The translations under genes and the position numbers were made by a program. 61,574 nucleotides of DNA from Clostridia bacterium. Lineage in GTDB: Bacteria > Bacillota > Clostridia > Oscillospirales > Acutalibacteraceae. Position 1 is the first letter of the stretch. Every line of letters starts with the position of its first letter. The DNA is taken from positions 1 to 61,574 of the forward strand of contig JAFTLT010000014.1 of the NCBI GenBank assembly GCA_017452785.1, given 5' to 3'. Shown piece by piece: positions 27,115 to 35,810 of this stretch. The notes below the pieces were generated by a model. That model did not search any database. It was not told the origin of the DNA and saw only the letters and a list, made by a program, of their open reading frames with translations.

Positions 27115-27293
27115 TCTTAAATTACCTCGTTTCTTTAAGACCTTTCTGTATTTTCAGGTTAATAGTCAAATCAAATAATTCTGTTATTTTAATAACAACT
27201 ATATAATACTATAATAGGGCGCAATAACCTATTATGAGTATTTTACATTATAGTGGAAATTTCACCCACTGTCAACCTAAAGGAAGAATTCTA

Positions 27294-27322
27294 TTGTAAA
27301 AGTTTACAATTTATGTTAAAAT
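27294..27322 (+). promoter_or_regulatory. Promoter of the exonuclease III gene
   Basis: TTGTAA (27294-27299), 17 bases, TAAAAT (27317-27322), then AAGGAGAAAACCT and ATG at 27359. The rest of 27115-27293, between the divergent genes, is AT-rich with no gene seen. Confidence 0.6.
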
Positions 27323-27358
27323 CGGCATAATAAAAGACAAAGTATAAGGAGAAAACCT

Positions 27359-28117
27359 ATGAAAAAATTCGTCTCATGGAATGTAAACGGCATAAGAGCC
27401 TGTGTGCAGAAAGGCTTTATGGAATCTTTCGCTGAGCTTGATGCTGATATTTTCTGCCTGCAGGAAACCAAACTTCAGGCAGGTCAGATCGAGCTTGACC
27501 TCCCCGGCTATCACCAGTATTGGAACTATGCCGAAAAGAAGGGCTATTCGGGTACGGCGGTTTTCACAAAGCAAAAGCCCACATCAGTTTTCTATGGCAT
27601 GGATAAAGCTGAGCACGACACCGAAGGCAGACTAATCACTCTTGAATATGAAAATTTCTATTTCGTTTGCTGCTATACTCCCAACGCTCAGGACGGACTC
27701 AAACGAATTGAATACCGTATGAAGTGGGAAGACGATTTGAGAGAATATCTCACATCTTTGAGCAAAAACAAAGTAGTTGTTTACTGCGGCGACCTCAACG
27801 TGGCTCACAACGAAATAGATCTTAAAAATCCTAAAACTAACAGAGGAAACGCAGGCTTCTCAGATGAAGAACGTGGAAAATTCTCACAACTTCTTGAGGC
27901 AGGCTTCATTGATTCATTCCGATATCTTTACCCCGATGTTGAGGGCGCCTATTCATGGTGGAGCTACCGTTTTCAGGCAAGACAGAAGAACGCAGGCTGG
28001 CGTATCGACTATTTTGTTGTTTCAGATTATGCAAAGGATAAAATAATTGACTCTAAGATCCATCCTGAAATTTTCGGCTCAGACCACTGTCCGGTGGAGC
28101 TTGACATCGATTTGTAA
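27359..28117 (+). CDS. xth: Exodeoxyribonuclease III
   Basis: A 252-residue AP endonuclease/3'-5' exonuclease of base excision repair. The motifs are complete: WNVNGIRACV at the N-terminus, the metal-binding Glu in LQETKLQ (~34-40), YCGDLNVAHNEIDL (Asp/Asn catalytic pair, ~142-155), GFSDEERGKF, the DNA-intercalating YSWWSYR...NAGWRIDYF, and the catalytic Asp-His in GSDHCPVELD at the end. Length fits the family. AAGGAG precedes the ATG. It is transcribed alone from its own promoter. Confidence 0.95.
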   Translation: MKKFVSWNVNGIRACVQKGFMESFAELDADIFCLQETKLQAGQIELDLPGYHQYWNYAEKKGYSGTAVFTKQKPTSVFYGMDKAEHDTEGRLITLEYENFYFVCCYTPNAQDGLKRIEYRMKWEDDLREYLTSLSKNKVVVYCGDLNVAHNEIDLKNPKTNRGNAGFSDEERGKFSQLLEAGFIDSFRYLYPDVEGAYSWWSYRFQARQKNAGWRIDYFVVSDYAKDKIIDSKIHPEIFGSDHCPVELDIDL

Positions 28118-28570
28118 TCGATGTCAGGAATGAATGATGAATAATTAATAATGAATAATTGCGGACGCAGGTCAGATACCTCCGATCTTCCACCCTTCAC
28201 CCGCAGAGGATGCACTCAAAAACGGCAAGTACCGTCGATTAAGTCTCGTTTTCAGCTTGCAAAAGAGGGAAGTTTGCGGCGGCTCCATTAAATCGCCAAA
28301 GCGATTTACAGCCGCTTAGCGGCTGAACCGAATACCATTCGGTTATGGAGCCGCCTCACCGCTGACCGATTCGGCGGGATAAGGCTTTCCTCCATGTCCG
28401 GACCCAAACGGCTACAATGCCGACCGCAGGTCCCACAATTCTGCACTCTGCGTTCTGCATTCAAAACAAGCATTCTCGTTTTGCGAGAGTTATTTCAAGG
28501 TCTGCTGAGTGGCTTTTCAGGTGCTCTGACGATATAATAAAGTCACACCAAAAAGAAGGAGCGATTTATT
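28118..28570. repeat. Intergenic composite repeat region
   Basis: No gene is seen in this ~450-base gap. It begins with an AATGATGAATAATTAATAATG simple stretch, carries GCGGACGCAGGTC and ACCCGCAGAGGATGCACTC blocks similar to those at ~60020-60090, then the four-way junction at 28278-28355. It ends with ATGCCGACCGCAGGTCCCAC (also near 53935) and the reverse of the GCAGAATGCAGAGTGCAG block found at 7481 and 55100. It appears to be a mosaic of dispersed repeat modules. Confidence 0.6.
28278..28355. ncRNA. Perfect four-way-junction (cloverleaf-like) structure, unknown function
   Basis: Outer stem GGCGGCTCCAT (28278-28288) pairs with ATGGAGCCGCC (28345-28355). Inside, three perfect hairpins follow with no unpaired bases between them: TAAATCGC/GCGATTTA (28289-28308), CAGCCGC/GCGGCTG (28309-28325) and AACCGAAT/ATTCGGTT (28326-28344). 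All 34 pairs are Watson-Crick. It does not match a tRNA (no anticodon-size loop, no TTC arm, no variable loop). It could be a structured RNA, a DNA cruciform or a mobile-element end. Confidence 0.6.
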
Positions 28571-29389
28571 ATGGCAAACAAATCAATGGGTAGTTTTCTT
28601 TCAGAACTGAGAAAAGAAAAAGGCATCACACAAAAAGAATTGGCAGAGTTTCTCAATGTTTCCGATAAAACTGTGAGCCACTGGGAATGTGATAAATACT
28701 CACCCGATATAAGTGTTATCCCCATTCTTGCGGAATTCTTCGGTGTCACCTGCGATGAGCTGCTCAAAGGTGAGCGAAATGCACCGACATATAAGGAAAG
28801 CAGCTTCAGCTATGAGCCTATCGGCAAAGAAAGCGAATACAGAAAATATACTCTCAAGGCTCTGCAGAATGCTTACGGCAAGCTAAAAATCACAAATGTT
28901 ATTGCCGTTTTCACGGCGGCACTCATGTGGGCAGTGCTCTTTGTTGTCATTCAGCTTATTGACAGATATATTCCCATATGGGATTTTGAAATTTATGCCA
29001 TTATAGGCTCAGCTATTTTTTCAGCCGCACTGGGTGCTATTATTTCAATTTCAGCTTATCACAAGTTCACAAGCAAGCTGAATATGTGTGACCTGTCCCC
29101 GACTGAACACAAAACAAGAAAGAAGAAGGCTTTTACCGTCTGTCTTTTTCCTATTGTATTTTTAGCGGCAATTGCACTTCTGACATTGATATGTCTTTTA
29201 CCCGCCCGTGAAATACCTTATGTTGATACACAGACTATGCCGCTTTCAGATTATCTTGAAAATGAGATGCCATATGCCGTAGACCCGTCGGAAGTTGTTT
29301 CAGGTGAAGCTGTTGTTTCAGTTCAGGATGAAGGACTTTCGCAGGAAGGATATGTTTCGGGTGAGATTGCCGTTACAGATAAAGAATAA
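28571..29389 (+). CDS. Membrane-tethered XRE-family transcription regulator
   Basis: A 272-residue protein. Residues ~8-65 are a Cro/C1-type helix-turn-helix (LRKEKGITQKELAEFLNVSD, KTVSHWECDKYSPD). Three hydrophobic segments follow (~108-132, 140-162, 190-212) and a short acidic, Ser/Glu/Val-rich tail that may be extracytoplasmic. AAGGAG precedes the ATG. Such HTH-plus-membrane proteins are frequent in Clostridia and are thought to couple an envelope signal to gene control. Its HTH is closely similar to that of the next gene (29542), so the two are paralogues or a tandem duplicate. Confidence 0.8.
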   Translation: MANKSMGSFLSELRKEKGITQKELAEFLNVSDKTVSHWECDKYSPDISVIPILAEFFGVTCDELLKGERNAPTYKESSFSYEPIGKESEYRKYTLKALQNAYGKLKITNVIAVFTAALMWAVLFVVIQLIDRYIPIWDFEIYAIIGSAIFSAALGAIISISAYHKFTSKLNMCDLSPTEHKTRKKKAFTVCLFPIVFLAAIALLTLICLLPAREIPYVDTQTMPLSDYLENEMPYAVDPSEVVSGEAVVSVQDEGLSQEGYVSGEIAVTDKE

Positions 29390-29541
29390 CACCTCTGTGT
29401 GAAAACTGTATGAAATCTTATGCCGTTTTTTCTTGAACAATAGGAACTCTCAGTTTCTGAGAGTTCATTCCCCGACTGTCTTGTTTACTTTTTCAAGGGG
29501 TACTGATAAACTGAAATCACAGAAGAAAAGGAGGTGCCTTT

Positions 29542-30738
29542 ATGAAAATGTCTCTGGGTGCTTTTATTGCACACTTAAGAAAAGAAAAAGGTCTCACACA
29601 AAAACAGCTCAGTGAAATACTCAATGTTTCTGATAAAACCGTAAGCCATTGGGAAAGAGAGGAGTCCTCACCGGATATTAGCCTTCTTCCTTTATTGGCA
29701 GACACCTTTTCAATAACTGTTGATGAGCTGCTCAGAGGTGAAAAAGCGGTTGCAAAGTCTGACGACTACAACAATAATGCTACCGTTACGGCAGAAACAA
29801 AAGCAGAAGATGATTTTCACAAATTCAAAATTAACAATATCATCGCTGCAGCCGTATCAGGCAGTGTTTTTCTTTGCGGAATATGCACCTTCATTTTTCT
29901 GGGCATATGGATTATAGCTTTTGTCCTGCTTGTTTCCGGTGTTTCTTCCATATATGCATGGACTATATACAATAATTACATCTATAAAAACAAAGGCAAC
30001 GCTTCTCTTTGCAAAAAAGCATTGCGTGTAAGCAGTATAGTATTTTATTGCAATTTTTCTTTTATATTCATAGCTATAACCTCATTATTTATCAATGTTA
30101 TAGGCGGTTTCATTTTCCTGTCATTTACAGTTGCTCCCTTGCTCTGTCTTGGCACTGAGCTACTCCTGAGAAAAAAGGGCATACTCCCTAAAGACCCCAA
30201 ATGGCCTGAACCGAGAAGAAACAGACTCAAGCTCAAGCTCGCCTGCACTGCACTGGCTTTCATTCTTCTTTGGGGTTCACTTATTGCCAATCAGGAGTAC
30301 CATCCCTATAACACTATATACAAGCACGCAGAATATGTAGAGCTTGCTAACCGTAAAGCCTTCAATGAGTATATAGAAACTGCTGTGCCCGCACCGAAAG
30401 AGAAGTATGAAGATAAATATCAAAGCCCTTATGATATAGAGTTCTATGAAGAAACCGAAAACGGCACAGAACGCTGCAACACCTTTTACAGAAATGAAGA
30501 AGGCTTGGAGTATATGCTGATTTTTAACTACAGCAATAAAGAGGTGCTGAAAATACGCACCACTGACGGCAACGGTTTTCCCGTCAGGTGCTACACCCAC
30601 AGTGCTTTGATAGAGGCAGAAAAGAAAGCTGAGCCCGAAATAAAAGCCGTAAAAATCTGTTTATTCGCCCTTTTCCCTGTTTCTATTGCAGCGGCGTTTT
30701 GTGTGTACTTTGCCATAAAGAAGAAAAAAGGACTGTAA
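29542..30738 (+). CDS. Membrane-tethered XRE-family regulator (paralogue of the upstream gene)
   Basis: A 398-residue protein with GGAGG before the ATG. Residues ~8-65 form the HTH (LRKEKGLTQKQLSEILNVSD, KTVSHWEREESSPD), nearly the same as in the preceding gene. Hydrophobic segments lie near residues 95-120, 120-140, 165-190, 190-210, 235-252 and 370-390. Between the last two is a ~115-residue soluble domain, likely outside the cell. The C-terminus KKKKGL is basic. Targets are unknown. An independent regulator role is inferred from the domain layout. Confidence 0.78.
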   Translation: MKMSLGAFIAHLRKEKGLTQKQLSEILNVSDKTVSHWEREESSPDISLLPLLADTFSITVDELLRGEKAVAKSDDYNNNATVTAETKAEDDFHKFKINNIIAAAVSGSVFLCGICTFIFLGIWIIAFVLLVSGVSSIYAWTIYNNYIYKNKGNASLCKKALRVSSIVFYCNFSFIFIAITSLFINVIGGFIFLSFTVAPLLCLGTELLLRKKGILPKDPKWPEPRRNRLKLKLACTALAFILLWGSLIANQEYHPYNTIYKHAEYVELANRKAFNEYIETAVPAPKEKYEDKYQSPYDIEFYEETENGTERCNTFYRNEEGLEYMLIFNYSNKEVLKIRTTDGNGFPVRCYTHSALIEAEKKAEPEIKAVKICLFALFPVSIAAAFCVYFAIKKKKGL

Positions 30739-30838
30739 TTTACTCCCCTTTCATCATACAAACTGCACAAAAAACTGCCCGATTTCCCCGTACCAACAAA
30801 ACAAAGCAAAAAAAATTTAAAAAATTTGCAAAAAGGTA

Positions 30839-30867
30839 TTGACAAACCTCTTTTGTTCGTATATAAT
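30839..30867 (+). promoter_or_regulatory. Perfect consensus promoter of the solitary 5S rRNA gene
   Basis: TTGACA (30839-30844), 17 bases, TATAAT (30862-30867). The start of transcription would fall near 30874, about 36 bases before the mature 5S end. Confidence 0.85.
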
Positions 30868-30909
30868 AGCCTCACTGATTAAGACGAGTGCGTAATAAGC
30901 GCAAGCGTA

Positions 30910-31026
<117 letters not shown>

Positions 31027-31038
31027 CAGTATAAAGAA

Positions 31039-31068
31039 CTGCAGTAATAACTGCGGTTTTTTCTTTTT
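31039..31068 (+). terminator. Terminator of the 5S gene
   Basis: CTGCAGT pairs with ACTGCGG (one G-T pair) around AATA, followed by TTTTTTCTTTTTT. Confidence 0.8.
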
Positions 31069-31159
31069 TATTTTTAATTTTCCTATTGATATTTACACCT
31101 TGAATAGAATATAATGTAAACGGACAATAATTAAGCTATAACTTTTCAGGAGGTGTCTT

Positions 31160-31348
31160 ATGGCAGGTAATGTGGTTTTTATGCCTGACATCGAATACAG
31201 ATCATGGTGCAACAGAAACAGGGAGCTTCTTGAGGAAATAACCAAGACAGGCAAGGTTTCAACCATGTGGCTGAAAAAAGACAACAACAAGAGCTTTCTT
31301 ATCAGATATTTCAAAGAGTGCGGTTACACAATTTCAATTGATGAATAA
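31160..31348 (+). CDS. Small protein of unknown function (62 aa)
   Basis: ATG follows CAGGAGGTGTCTT, a strong ribosome site. The protein begins MAGNVVFMPDIEYRSWCNRN and is charged, with no membrane segment and one Trp-Leu-Lys-Lys centre. I do not recognise the family. It could be a conserved small regulator. It lies 120 bases after the 5S terminator, so it is transcribed separately, perhaps with the next small gene. Confidence 0.6.
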   Translation: MAGNVVFMPDIEYRSWCNRNRELLEEITKTGKVSTMWLKKDNNKSFLIRYFKECGYTISIDE

Positions 31349-31394
31349 CCCCTCAGTCAGCCTACAGGGCTGACAGCTTCCCTTTCAGCGGAGC
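31349..31394 (-). repeat. Hairpin element with GACTGAGGGG end, copy 2 of the family
   Basis: Read on the minus strand: GAAAGGGAAGCTGTC, a variable hairpin AGCC...GGCT, then GACTGAGGGG. Flanks match the copy at 34829-34881, while the inner hairpin arms differ in sequence but still pair. Confidence 0.6.
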
Positions 31395-31440
31395 CGAGAT
31401 TAAGGTGTTATATCAAATATCATAACAGGAGAAAAGAAAA

Positions 31441-31614
31441 ATGAAAGACATAGCAAAATTCGTGAAAACAATTACCATTGCAGCAAAGGCTATTAAGGTT
31501 GCCTCTCTTTGCCTCACTGTTGGAGCCACTGTACACTCCCTCATTCCCAAGTACGATAAAATTGAGGGTATTGATACCGACAAACTCATAAGAGATTATT
31601 CACCGAAACAGTAA
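31441..31614 (+). CDS. Small hydrophobic-core protein of unknown function (57 aa)
   Basis: ATG follows CAGGAGAAAAGAAAA. The protein starts MKDIAKFVKTITIAAKAIKV, has one hydrophobic stretch (~12-37, ending VGATVHSLIP) and a soluble acidic/basic end (RDYSPKQ). Repeated Ala-Lys spacing in the first half suggests an amphipathic helix at the membrane. Coding capacity is supported by the ribosome site, a full-length frame and a terminator directly behind. Function unknown. Confidence 0.6.
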   Translation: MKDIAKFVKTITIAAKAIKVASLCLTVGATVHSLIPKYDKIEGIDTDKLIRDYSPKQ

Positions 31615-31627
31615 TCATAAAGTTTTA

Positions 31628-31658
31628 GCCGTCACTTCCAAAGTGGCGGTTGTTTTTT
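31628..31658 (+). terminator. Terminator after the small ORF
   Basis: GCCGTCACTT (31628-31637) pairs with AAGTGGCGGT (31641-31650) using two G-T pairs, followed by TGTTTTTTA. A sister hairpin with the same arms lies at 32714-32744. Confidence 0.75.
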
Positions 31659-31775
31659 ATACTCCACACTGAACACAATCTGCGATATAGGTCACAAAAC
31701 GGGATGTGGACTTTACTTTAAAGAGCAGGTATAATTAAAACAGAAGCTTCTGAATAATGCGAAAGGAAAAATAAT

Positions 31776-32699
31776 ATGAATAATGTTTTTTCAGATAATC
31801 TCAAAAGATTCAGGCAAGAGAAAAAATTTACGCAAGAGCAAGTGGCAGAGGCTCTCGGTGTGAGTACCCACACAGTTTCACGCTGGGAGTGCAGCACCAC
31901 ACTGCCCGATGTTCTTATGCTCCCGAAGCTGGCAAGGCTTTACTGTGTAACTGTTGACGACTTTTTCAAAGAAAGCTCCACGGCTTATGAAAACTACGCT
32001 CAGCGTTTAGCTTCGGTTTTTGAAGCAACACATGACCCTGAGGATTTTTTTCGTGTAGATATTGAGTTTAAAAAGCTCATAAAGGATAACAAGCTCACAA
32101 CACTCGATATGTGGCTCTACGGCGTAAGCCACCAGTTTATGATGAATTACTGCATCGAGAAGGCTTTTTATTGGTTTGATAAGGTTCTTGAAATAGGCGA
32201 AAACGAAGACAGATTTTCTAATCACAGAGCAAAGCTGCAAAGAATGAAGCTATGCTCTCAGCTTGGCAAAGATGAGGAAAACATCAAAACGCAAAAAGAA
32301 AATGTCGATAAAAACATTGGCAACGCAAATGAATGGTGTATGCTGCTTGCTGCCTATATGTTTGCCGACCGCTATGAGGAAGCATATGAGTGGTTTGTCA
32401 AAGCAATTTCTCGCTTCCCCGACGAATGGGAATTATATATTCACGGCGGCGATATATGTAAGAAACTTAAAAAGTATGATGAAGCCTTTGAATATTGGGA
32501 TAAAGCCGAAAGCCTCGGCACAGATTTTCTTGACGGAAAATATTCTAAAGCCCAGTGTCTTGAAGATATAGGCAAATATGAAGAATCCGGAAAAATCTGG
32601 CAGGAAATTGCCGAAAGTCTTATAAATAAAGGCTATGACATAGAGGCTCAGATGCCAAAGCAGCACGCAAAGGCTTGCTTAGAAAAAACAACAGCATAA
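31776..32699 (+). CDS. XRE-family regulator with helical (TPR-like) C-terminal domain
   Basis: A 307-residue cytoplasmic protein with AAAGGAAAAA before the ATG. Residues ~6-60 are an HTH (LKRFRQEKKFTQEQVAEALG, VSTHTVSRWECSTTLPD). The rest is a series of helix pairs rich in Tyr/Trp/Ala (YIEKAFYWFDKVLEIG-type, YEEAYEWFVKAISRFPD, YDEAFEYWDKAESLG, YEESGKIWQEIAESL), resembling tetratricopeptide repeats as in RRNPP-like regulators. That would fit peptide or protein sensing, but no partner peptide gene is seen. It is monocistronic, ended by a hairpin. Confidence 0.8.
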   Translation: MNNVFSDNLKRFRQEKKFTQEQVAEALGVSTHTVSRWECSTTLPDVLMLPKLARLYCVTVDDFFKESSTAYENYAQRLASVFEATHDPEDFFRVDIEFKKLIKDNKLTTLDMWLYGVSHQFMMNYCIEKAFYWFDKVLEIGENEDRFSNHRAKLQRMKLCSQLGKDEENIKTQKENVDKNIGNANEWCMLLAAYMFADRYEEAYEWFVKAISRFPDEWELYIHGGDICKKLKKYDEAFEYWDKAESLGTDFLDGKYSKAQCLEDIGKYEESGKIWQEIAESLINKGYDIEAQMPKQHAKACLEKTTA

Positions 32700-32713
32700 T
32701 CACGCCAAAGACA

Positions 32714-32746
32714 GCCGTCACTTTGCCGAGTGGCGGTGTTTTTTGT
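32714..32746 (+). terminator. Terminator of the XRE/TPR gene
   Basis: GCCGTCACT (32714-32722) pairs with AGTGGCGGT (32729-32737), followed by GTTTTTTG. Confidence 0.8.
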
Positions 32747-32787
32747 TGTTTGTCCTGTCAGCACAATATCGCTCAGGTCTTTTTTAA

Positions 32788-32829
32788 GCCCTCGCCGGGC
32801 AGGCGTTACTTTTTTTGAAAAAAAGTAAC
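32788..32829 (+). repeat. GCCCTCGCC core element, copy 1
   Basis: The core GCCCTCGCCGGGCAGGC (32788-32804) is followed by a perfect A/T-rich hairpin, GTTACTTTTTT with AAAAAAGTAAC (32805-32829). Other copies are at 34904-34920 (core only), 45615-45655 and 47463-47509. Confidence 0.75.
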
Positions 32830-32981
32830 CAAAAAAACTTTGCTTGTTCTGACGAAGGCTTTGGTTTTTGTGCACTTTTTCCAAAATTATTCCCTCGGCT
32901 ATGTGCAATTTCAACTTGCACTAAACTCCTTTTAGTGGTAAAATGAAAAGGTTAGAAAAAAATTTAAAATCAGGTGAAATA

Positions 32982-34802
32982 ATGGATATTAGAAACGAAG
33001 TAAGAAATGTTGCAATTATCGCTCACGTTGACCACGGCAAGACTACCCTTGTTGACGAGCTTTTAAAGCAAAGCGGTACCTTCAGAACCAATGAGCAGGT
33101 TGCAGACAGAGTTATGGACTCAGGTGACCTTGAAAGAGAAAGAGGCATCACTATCCTTTCTAAAAATACATCAATCCACTATAAGGACACAAAAATCAAT
33201 ATCGTTGACACTCCGGGGCATGCCGACTTCGGTGGAGAGGTTGAAAGAATACTTCTTATGGTTGACGGTGTTCTGCTGCTCGTGGACGCTTTTGAGGGCT
33301 GTATGCCTCAGACAAGATTTGTTCTCAAAAAGGCGCTCGGCCTCAAGAAAAAGGTTGTAGTTGTTGTAAATAAAATTGACAGACCCGGTGCAAGGCCTGT
33401 AGAGGTTATTGACGAAGTGCTTGACCTGTTTATTGAGCTTGGTGCAGACGAAGACCAGCTTGAATTCCCCGTGGTTTATGCCAGTGGTAGAGACGGCTAC
33501 GCTTCTCTTGATGACAGTGCAAGAGACGGTGATATGAGACCGCTTCTTGATGCTATACTTGAAAATATCGATGCTCCTAAAGGCGACCTGAACGGCCCCA
33601 CACAAATTCTTTTTTCCTCACTTGATTATGATGACTACATCGGCAGAATCGGTGTTGGCAGAGTGGAAAGAGGCTCAGTTAAGCAGGGTCAGCAGGTTGT
33701 TCTTTGCAACAACAGCGGAGAGCAGAAGAATGTAAGAATATCAAAGCTCTATCAATTTGAAGGACTTAAGAGAGTTGAGGTTGCATCTGCCACCTTAGGC
33801 GATCTGATTTGCGTATCAGGCATTGCCGAGCTCAACATCGGTGACACTGCATGTGACCCTGAAAATGTTGAGCCACTCCCCTTTATAAAGATTGACGAGC
33901 CCACAATTTCAATGAACTTCATTGTCAACAACAGTCCCTTTGCAGGCAAGGAAGGCAAGTTCGTCACCTCAAGAAATATCCGTGACCGTCTGTTTAAAGA
34001 GGTTGAAACCAATGTTTCAATGCATGTTGAAGAAACTGACACCACAGACTCCTTCAAGGTCAGCGGCAGAGGTGAGCTTCATCTTTCTATCCTCATCGAA
34101 ACTATGCGCCGTCAGGGCTATGAGTTTCAGGTTTCACGCCCCAAGGTTATTCTCAAAGAAGAAAACGGCGTAACAATGGAGCCTATGGAGCTTCTTATTG
34201 TTGAGGTGCCCGAACAGTATGCAGGCTCAGTTATTGAAAAGGTCTGCTCAAGAAAAGGCGAACTCGAAAACATGGGCGCTCGTGACGGCGGCTCAACACA
34301 TCTTGAATTCAAGGTGCCTGCAAGAGGTCTTATCGGTTACAGAAGTGAATTTATGACCGACACCAACGGCAACGGCATTATGAATCAGCTCTTTGCAGGC
34401 TATGAGCCTTATAAGGGTGATATTATTACAAGAGAACGCGGGTCTATCGTCGTACACGAAACAGGTGAAAGCTCCGCCTACGGACTTTTCAACACTCAGG
34501 ACAGAGGTCGTCTTTTCATCGGTCCCGGCGTGCCTGTATATGAAGGCATGATCGTTGGTGAATGTGCAAAATCCGAGGACGTTGTGTGCAATGTCTGCAA
34601 GCAGAAGCACCTGACCAACACCCGTGCATCAGGCTCTGACGATGCTCTGAGACTTGTTCCGCCCTCAAATCTTTCACTTGAACAGTGCATGGAATTTATT
34701 AAGGATGACGAGCTTTTAGAGGTTACACCTGTTTCACTCAGACTCAGAAAGACAATTCTGTCAAAAGAGCAGAGAATGAAGAAACAGTTTAAGAAAAACT
34801 AA
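32982..34802 (+). CDS. typA: Ribosome-binding GTPase TypA/BipA
   Basis: A 606-residue translational GTPase. The ATG at 32982 is preferred over an in-frame ATG 39 bases upstream because CAGGTGA lies just before it and the product then starts [20 protein letters not shown] like other TypA proteins. G motifs: [14 protein letters not shown] (switch I), [14 protein letters not shown] and [10 protein letters not shown]. Domains II, III and V follow, then the TypA-specific C-terminal domain ([20 protein letters not shown]). TypA acts in 50S subunit assembly and stress adaptation. It stands alone in this stretch; no neighbour is functionally linked. Confidence 0.95.
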   Translation: MDIRNEVRNVAIIAHVDHGKTTLVDELLKQSGTFRTNEQVADRVMDSGDLERERGITILSKNTSIHYKDTKINIVDTPGHADFGGEVERILLMVDGVLLLVDAFEGCMPQTRFVLKKALGLKKKVVVVVNKIDRPGARPVEVIDEVLDLFIELGADEDQLEFPVVYASGRDGYASLDDSARDGDMRPLLDAILENIDAPKGDLNGPTQILFSSLDYDDYIGRIGVGRVERGSVKQGQQVVLCNNSGEQKNVRISKLYQFEGLKRVEVASATLGDLICVSGIAELNIGDTACDPENVEPLPFIKIDEPTISMNFIVNNSPFAGKEGKFVTSRNIRDRLFKEVETNVSMHVEETDTTDSFKVSGRGELHLSILIETMRRQGYEFQVSRPKVILKEENGVTMEPMELLIVEVPEQYAGSVIEKVCSRKGELENMGARDGGSTHLEFKVPARGLIGYRSEFMTDTNGNGIMNQLFAGYEPYKGDIITRERGSIVVHETGESSAYGLFNTQDRGRLFIGPGVPVYEGMIVGECAKSEDVVCNVCKQKHLTNTRASGSDDALRLVPPSNLSLEQCMEFIKDDELLEVTPVSLRLRKTILSKEQRMKKQFKKN

Positions 34803-34828
34803 GCAACAGCGTGTTTTTGATTTGTCTT

Positions 34829-34881
34829 GGCTCTCCCTGAAAGGGGAGCTGTCGAAATCGCTTGCGATTTTGACTGAGGGG
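34829..34881 (+). repeat. Hairpin element with GACTGAGGGG end, copy 3
   Basis: GGCTCTCCCT, AGGGGAGCTGTC, then a variable hairpin AAATCGC/GCGATTT, then GACTGAGGGG. It lies directly behind typA and may also act in its termination. Confidence 0.65.
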
Positions 34882-34903
34882 TTCTCACGTTAGTAAAAAG
34901 AAT

Positions 34904-34968
34904 GCCTGCCTGGCGAGGGCAAAAAAAACACAAAATTATGGTCGCAGTGAAAGTTGCGACCTTTTTTG
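34904..34968 (+). terminator. GCCCTCGCC core element (reverse, copy 2) plus terminator
   Basis: The reverse core GCCTGCCTGGCGAGGGC is at 34904-34920. It is followed by GGTCGCA (34940-34946) pairing with TGCGACC (34955-34961) and CTTTTTTG. The hairpin probably ends the typA transcript. Confidence 0.7.
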
Positions 34969-35559
34969 TTATATAGACGCAGGATGAAACTCGCACTTTT
35001 TATTTATTTTTTAGTGGGATGAAAAATATTTTTGAGGGGAGCTTTATCTGTCATTTTTAGTTTTAACATAACAGTTAATCTTTCCACGCTCATGCCGCTA
35101 TGGCACTTACTTTGTCCCGATCGACAAAGTAAGCAAAGCGCTCTTTTTTTGATTATGTCAGTCACATATTTAAATATAGCCTGCGGCCGCCTTCAAATGC
35201 TGACTACGAAGCGGGGCAGTCCGATGTTATTATCAATGTCACTCAAATTACCAACTATATCCCTTTTTTAACTAATCTCTTGCCGCCTGCGTCAGCAATT
35301 TCCGAAGCGGGTTAGTTTGTCGCTGACGAAAAGGGTAGTTTGATGTGTGGTTTCAGTTAGTTTATTGAGGCCGATTTACCTTCCCCTCTTAGGGGAAGGT
35401 GGCAGACCGAAGGTCTGACGGATGAGGTCAACGCAGCAGTAAAAAGTTTTCCTCTTGCGGTTCCCCCAAAAAAGCAAAATGCAAAATTGTGGTCGAGGTG
35501 AAAATTGCGGCCATTTTTATTTGCAGCGTGCAGCAATAACACTTCACACACCGCATAGC
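34969..35559. repeat. Long gene-poor region with hairpins and repeat copies
   Basis: No gene is supported here. It contains CTTACTTTGTC/GACAAAGTAAG (about 35109-35137), a CTTCCCC/GGATGAGG element at 35378-35427, and a degenerate GGTCG...GCGGCC hairpin with T run at ~35491-35518. Stretches such as GCGTCAGCAATTTCCGAAGC look like decayed sequence. Open frames here have no ribosome site or codon structure. Confidence 0.5.
35378..35427 (+). repeat. CTTCCCC/GGATGAGG hairpin element, copy 4
   Basis: ACCTTCCCCT pairs with AGGGGAAGGT, followed by GGCAGACC-gaa-GGTCTG and ACGGATGAGG. The inner hairpin arms differ from those of the copy at 7587-7633, but both pair. Confidence 0.7.
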
Positions 35560-35588
35560 TTGACAAGTTTAATTTTTTATAGTAAAAT
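35560..35588 (+). promoter_or_regulatory. Promoter of the attenuated methyltransferase gene
   Basis: TTGACA (35560-35565), 17 bases, TAAAAT (35583-35588). Transcription would start near 35595, giving a ~215-base leader before the methyltransferase ATG. Confidence 0.8.
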
Positions 35589-35618
35589 CACCTCAAATAT
35601 TAATCGGAGGAAAACGGT

Positions 35619-35654
35619 ATGTTCTTTATCTCTATTCGACGCAGACGAAGATAG
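35619..35654 (+). CDS. Leader peptide MFFISIRRRRR (11 aa)
   Basis: An 11-codon open frame with a strong ribosome site (CGGAGG, 35605-35610) 8 bases before ATG. It encodes MFFISI followed by five Arg codons (CGA CGC AGA CGA AGA) and TAG. It lies just behind a promoter and ahead of two hairpins, the layout of ribosome-mediated attenuators of antibiotic-resistance genes. Arg-x-Arg (+x+) sequences are known to cause macrolide/ketolide-dependent stalling in erm leaders. The stalling function here is inferred, not shown. Confidence 0.65.
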   Translation: MFFISIRRRRR

Positions 35655-35666
35655 CTTGTATCTGGT

Positions 35667-35770
35667 ATCAGGTGCAGGCTTATATTGCTGTGTGCCTGAT
35701 GGAGTAATAGAGAAAAGTTAACCTTTTATATTACTGTTAATGGCATATAGCTGTTAACAGTATTTTTTCT
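35667..35770 (+). promoter_or_regulatory. Attenuator: upstream hairpin and intrinsic terminator
   Basis: Hairpin 1: ATCAGG (35667-35672) with CCTGAT (35695-35700). Terminator: TACTGTTAA (35732-35740) with TTAACAGTA (35754-35762), then TTTTTTCTT. Between them AAGTTAAC (~35715-35722) can pair with GTTAA of the terminator's 5' arm, offering an antiterminator. All of this lies before the methyltransferase ribosome site, so default termination would block expression unless the leader ribosome stalls. Confidence 0.75.
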
Positions 35771-35810
35771 TATTAAAACAAAAAGATTTAAATTTTGGAG
35801 GTTATTTAAA

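Noticed and set aside
28278-28355. Cloverleaf at 28278 as a tRNA gene
   Set aside because: Loops are 3-4 bases, there is no anticodon loop, no TTC arm, no CCA end, and the outer stem is 11 bp.
32943-32981. Upstream ATG for typA giving a 13-residue longer protein
   Set aside because: The extension is basic and not family-like; the internal ATG has a ribosome site and gives the usual TypA start.
35455-35721. An 88-codon frame covering the attenuator leader
   Set aside because: No ribosome site, runs through the promoter and hairpins, and conflicts with the well-supported short leader at 35619.
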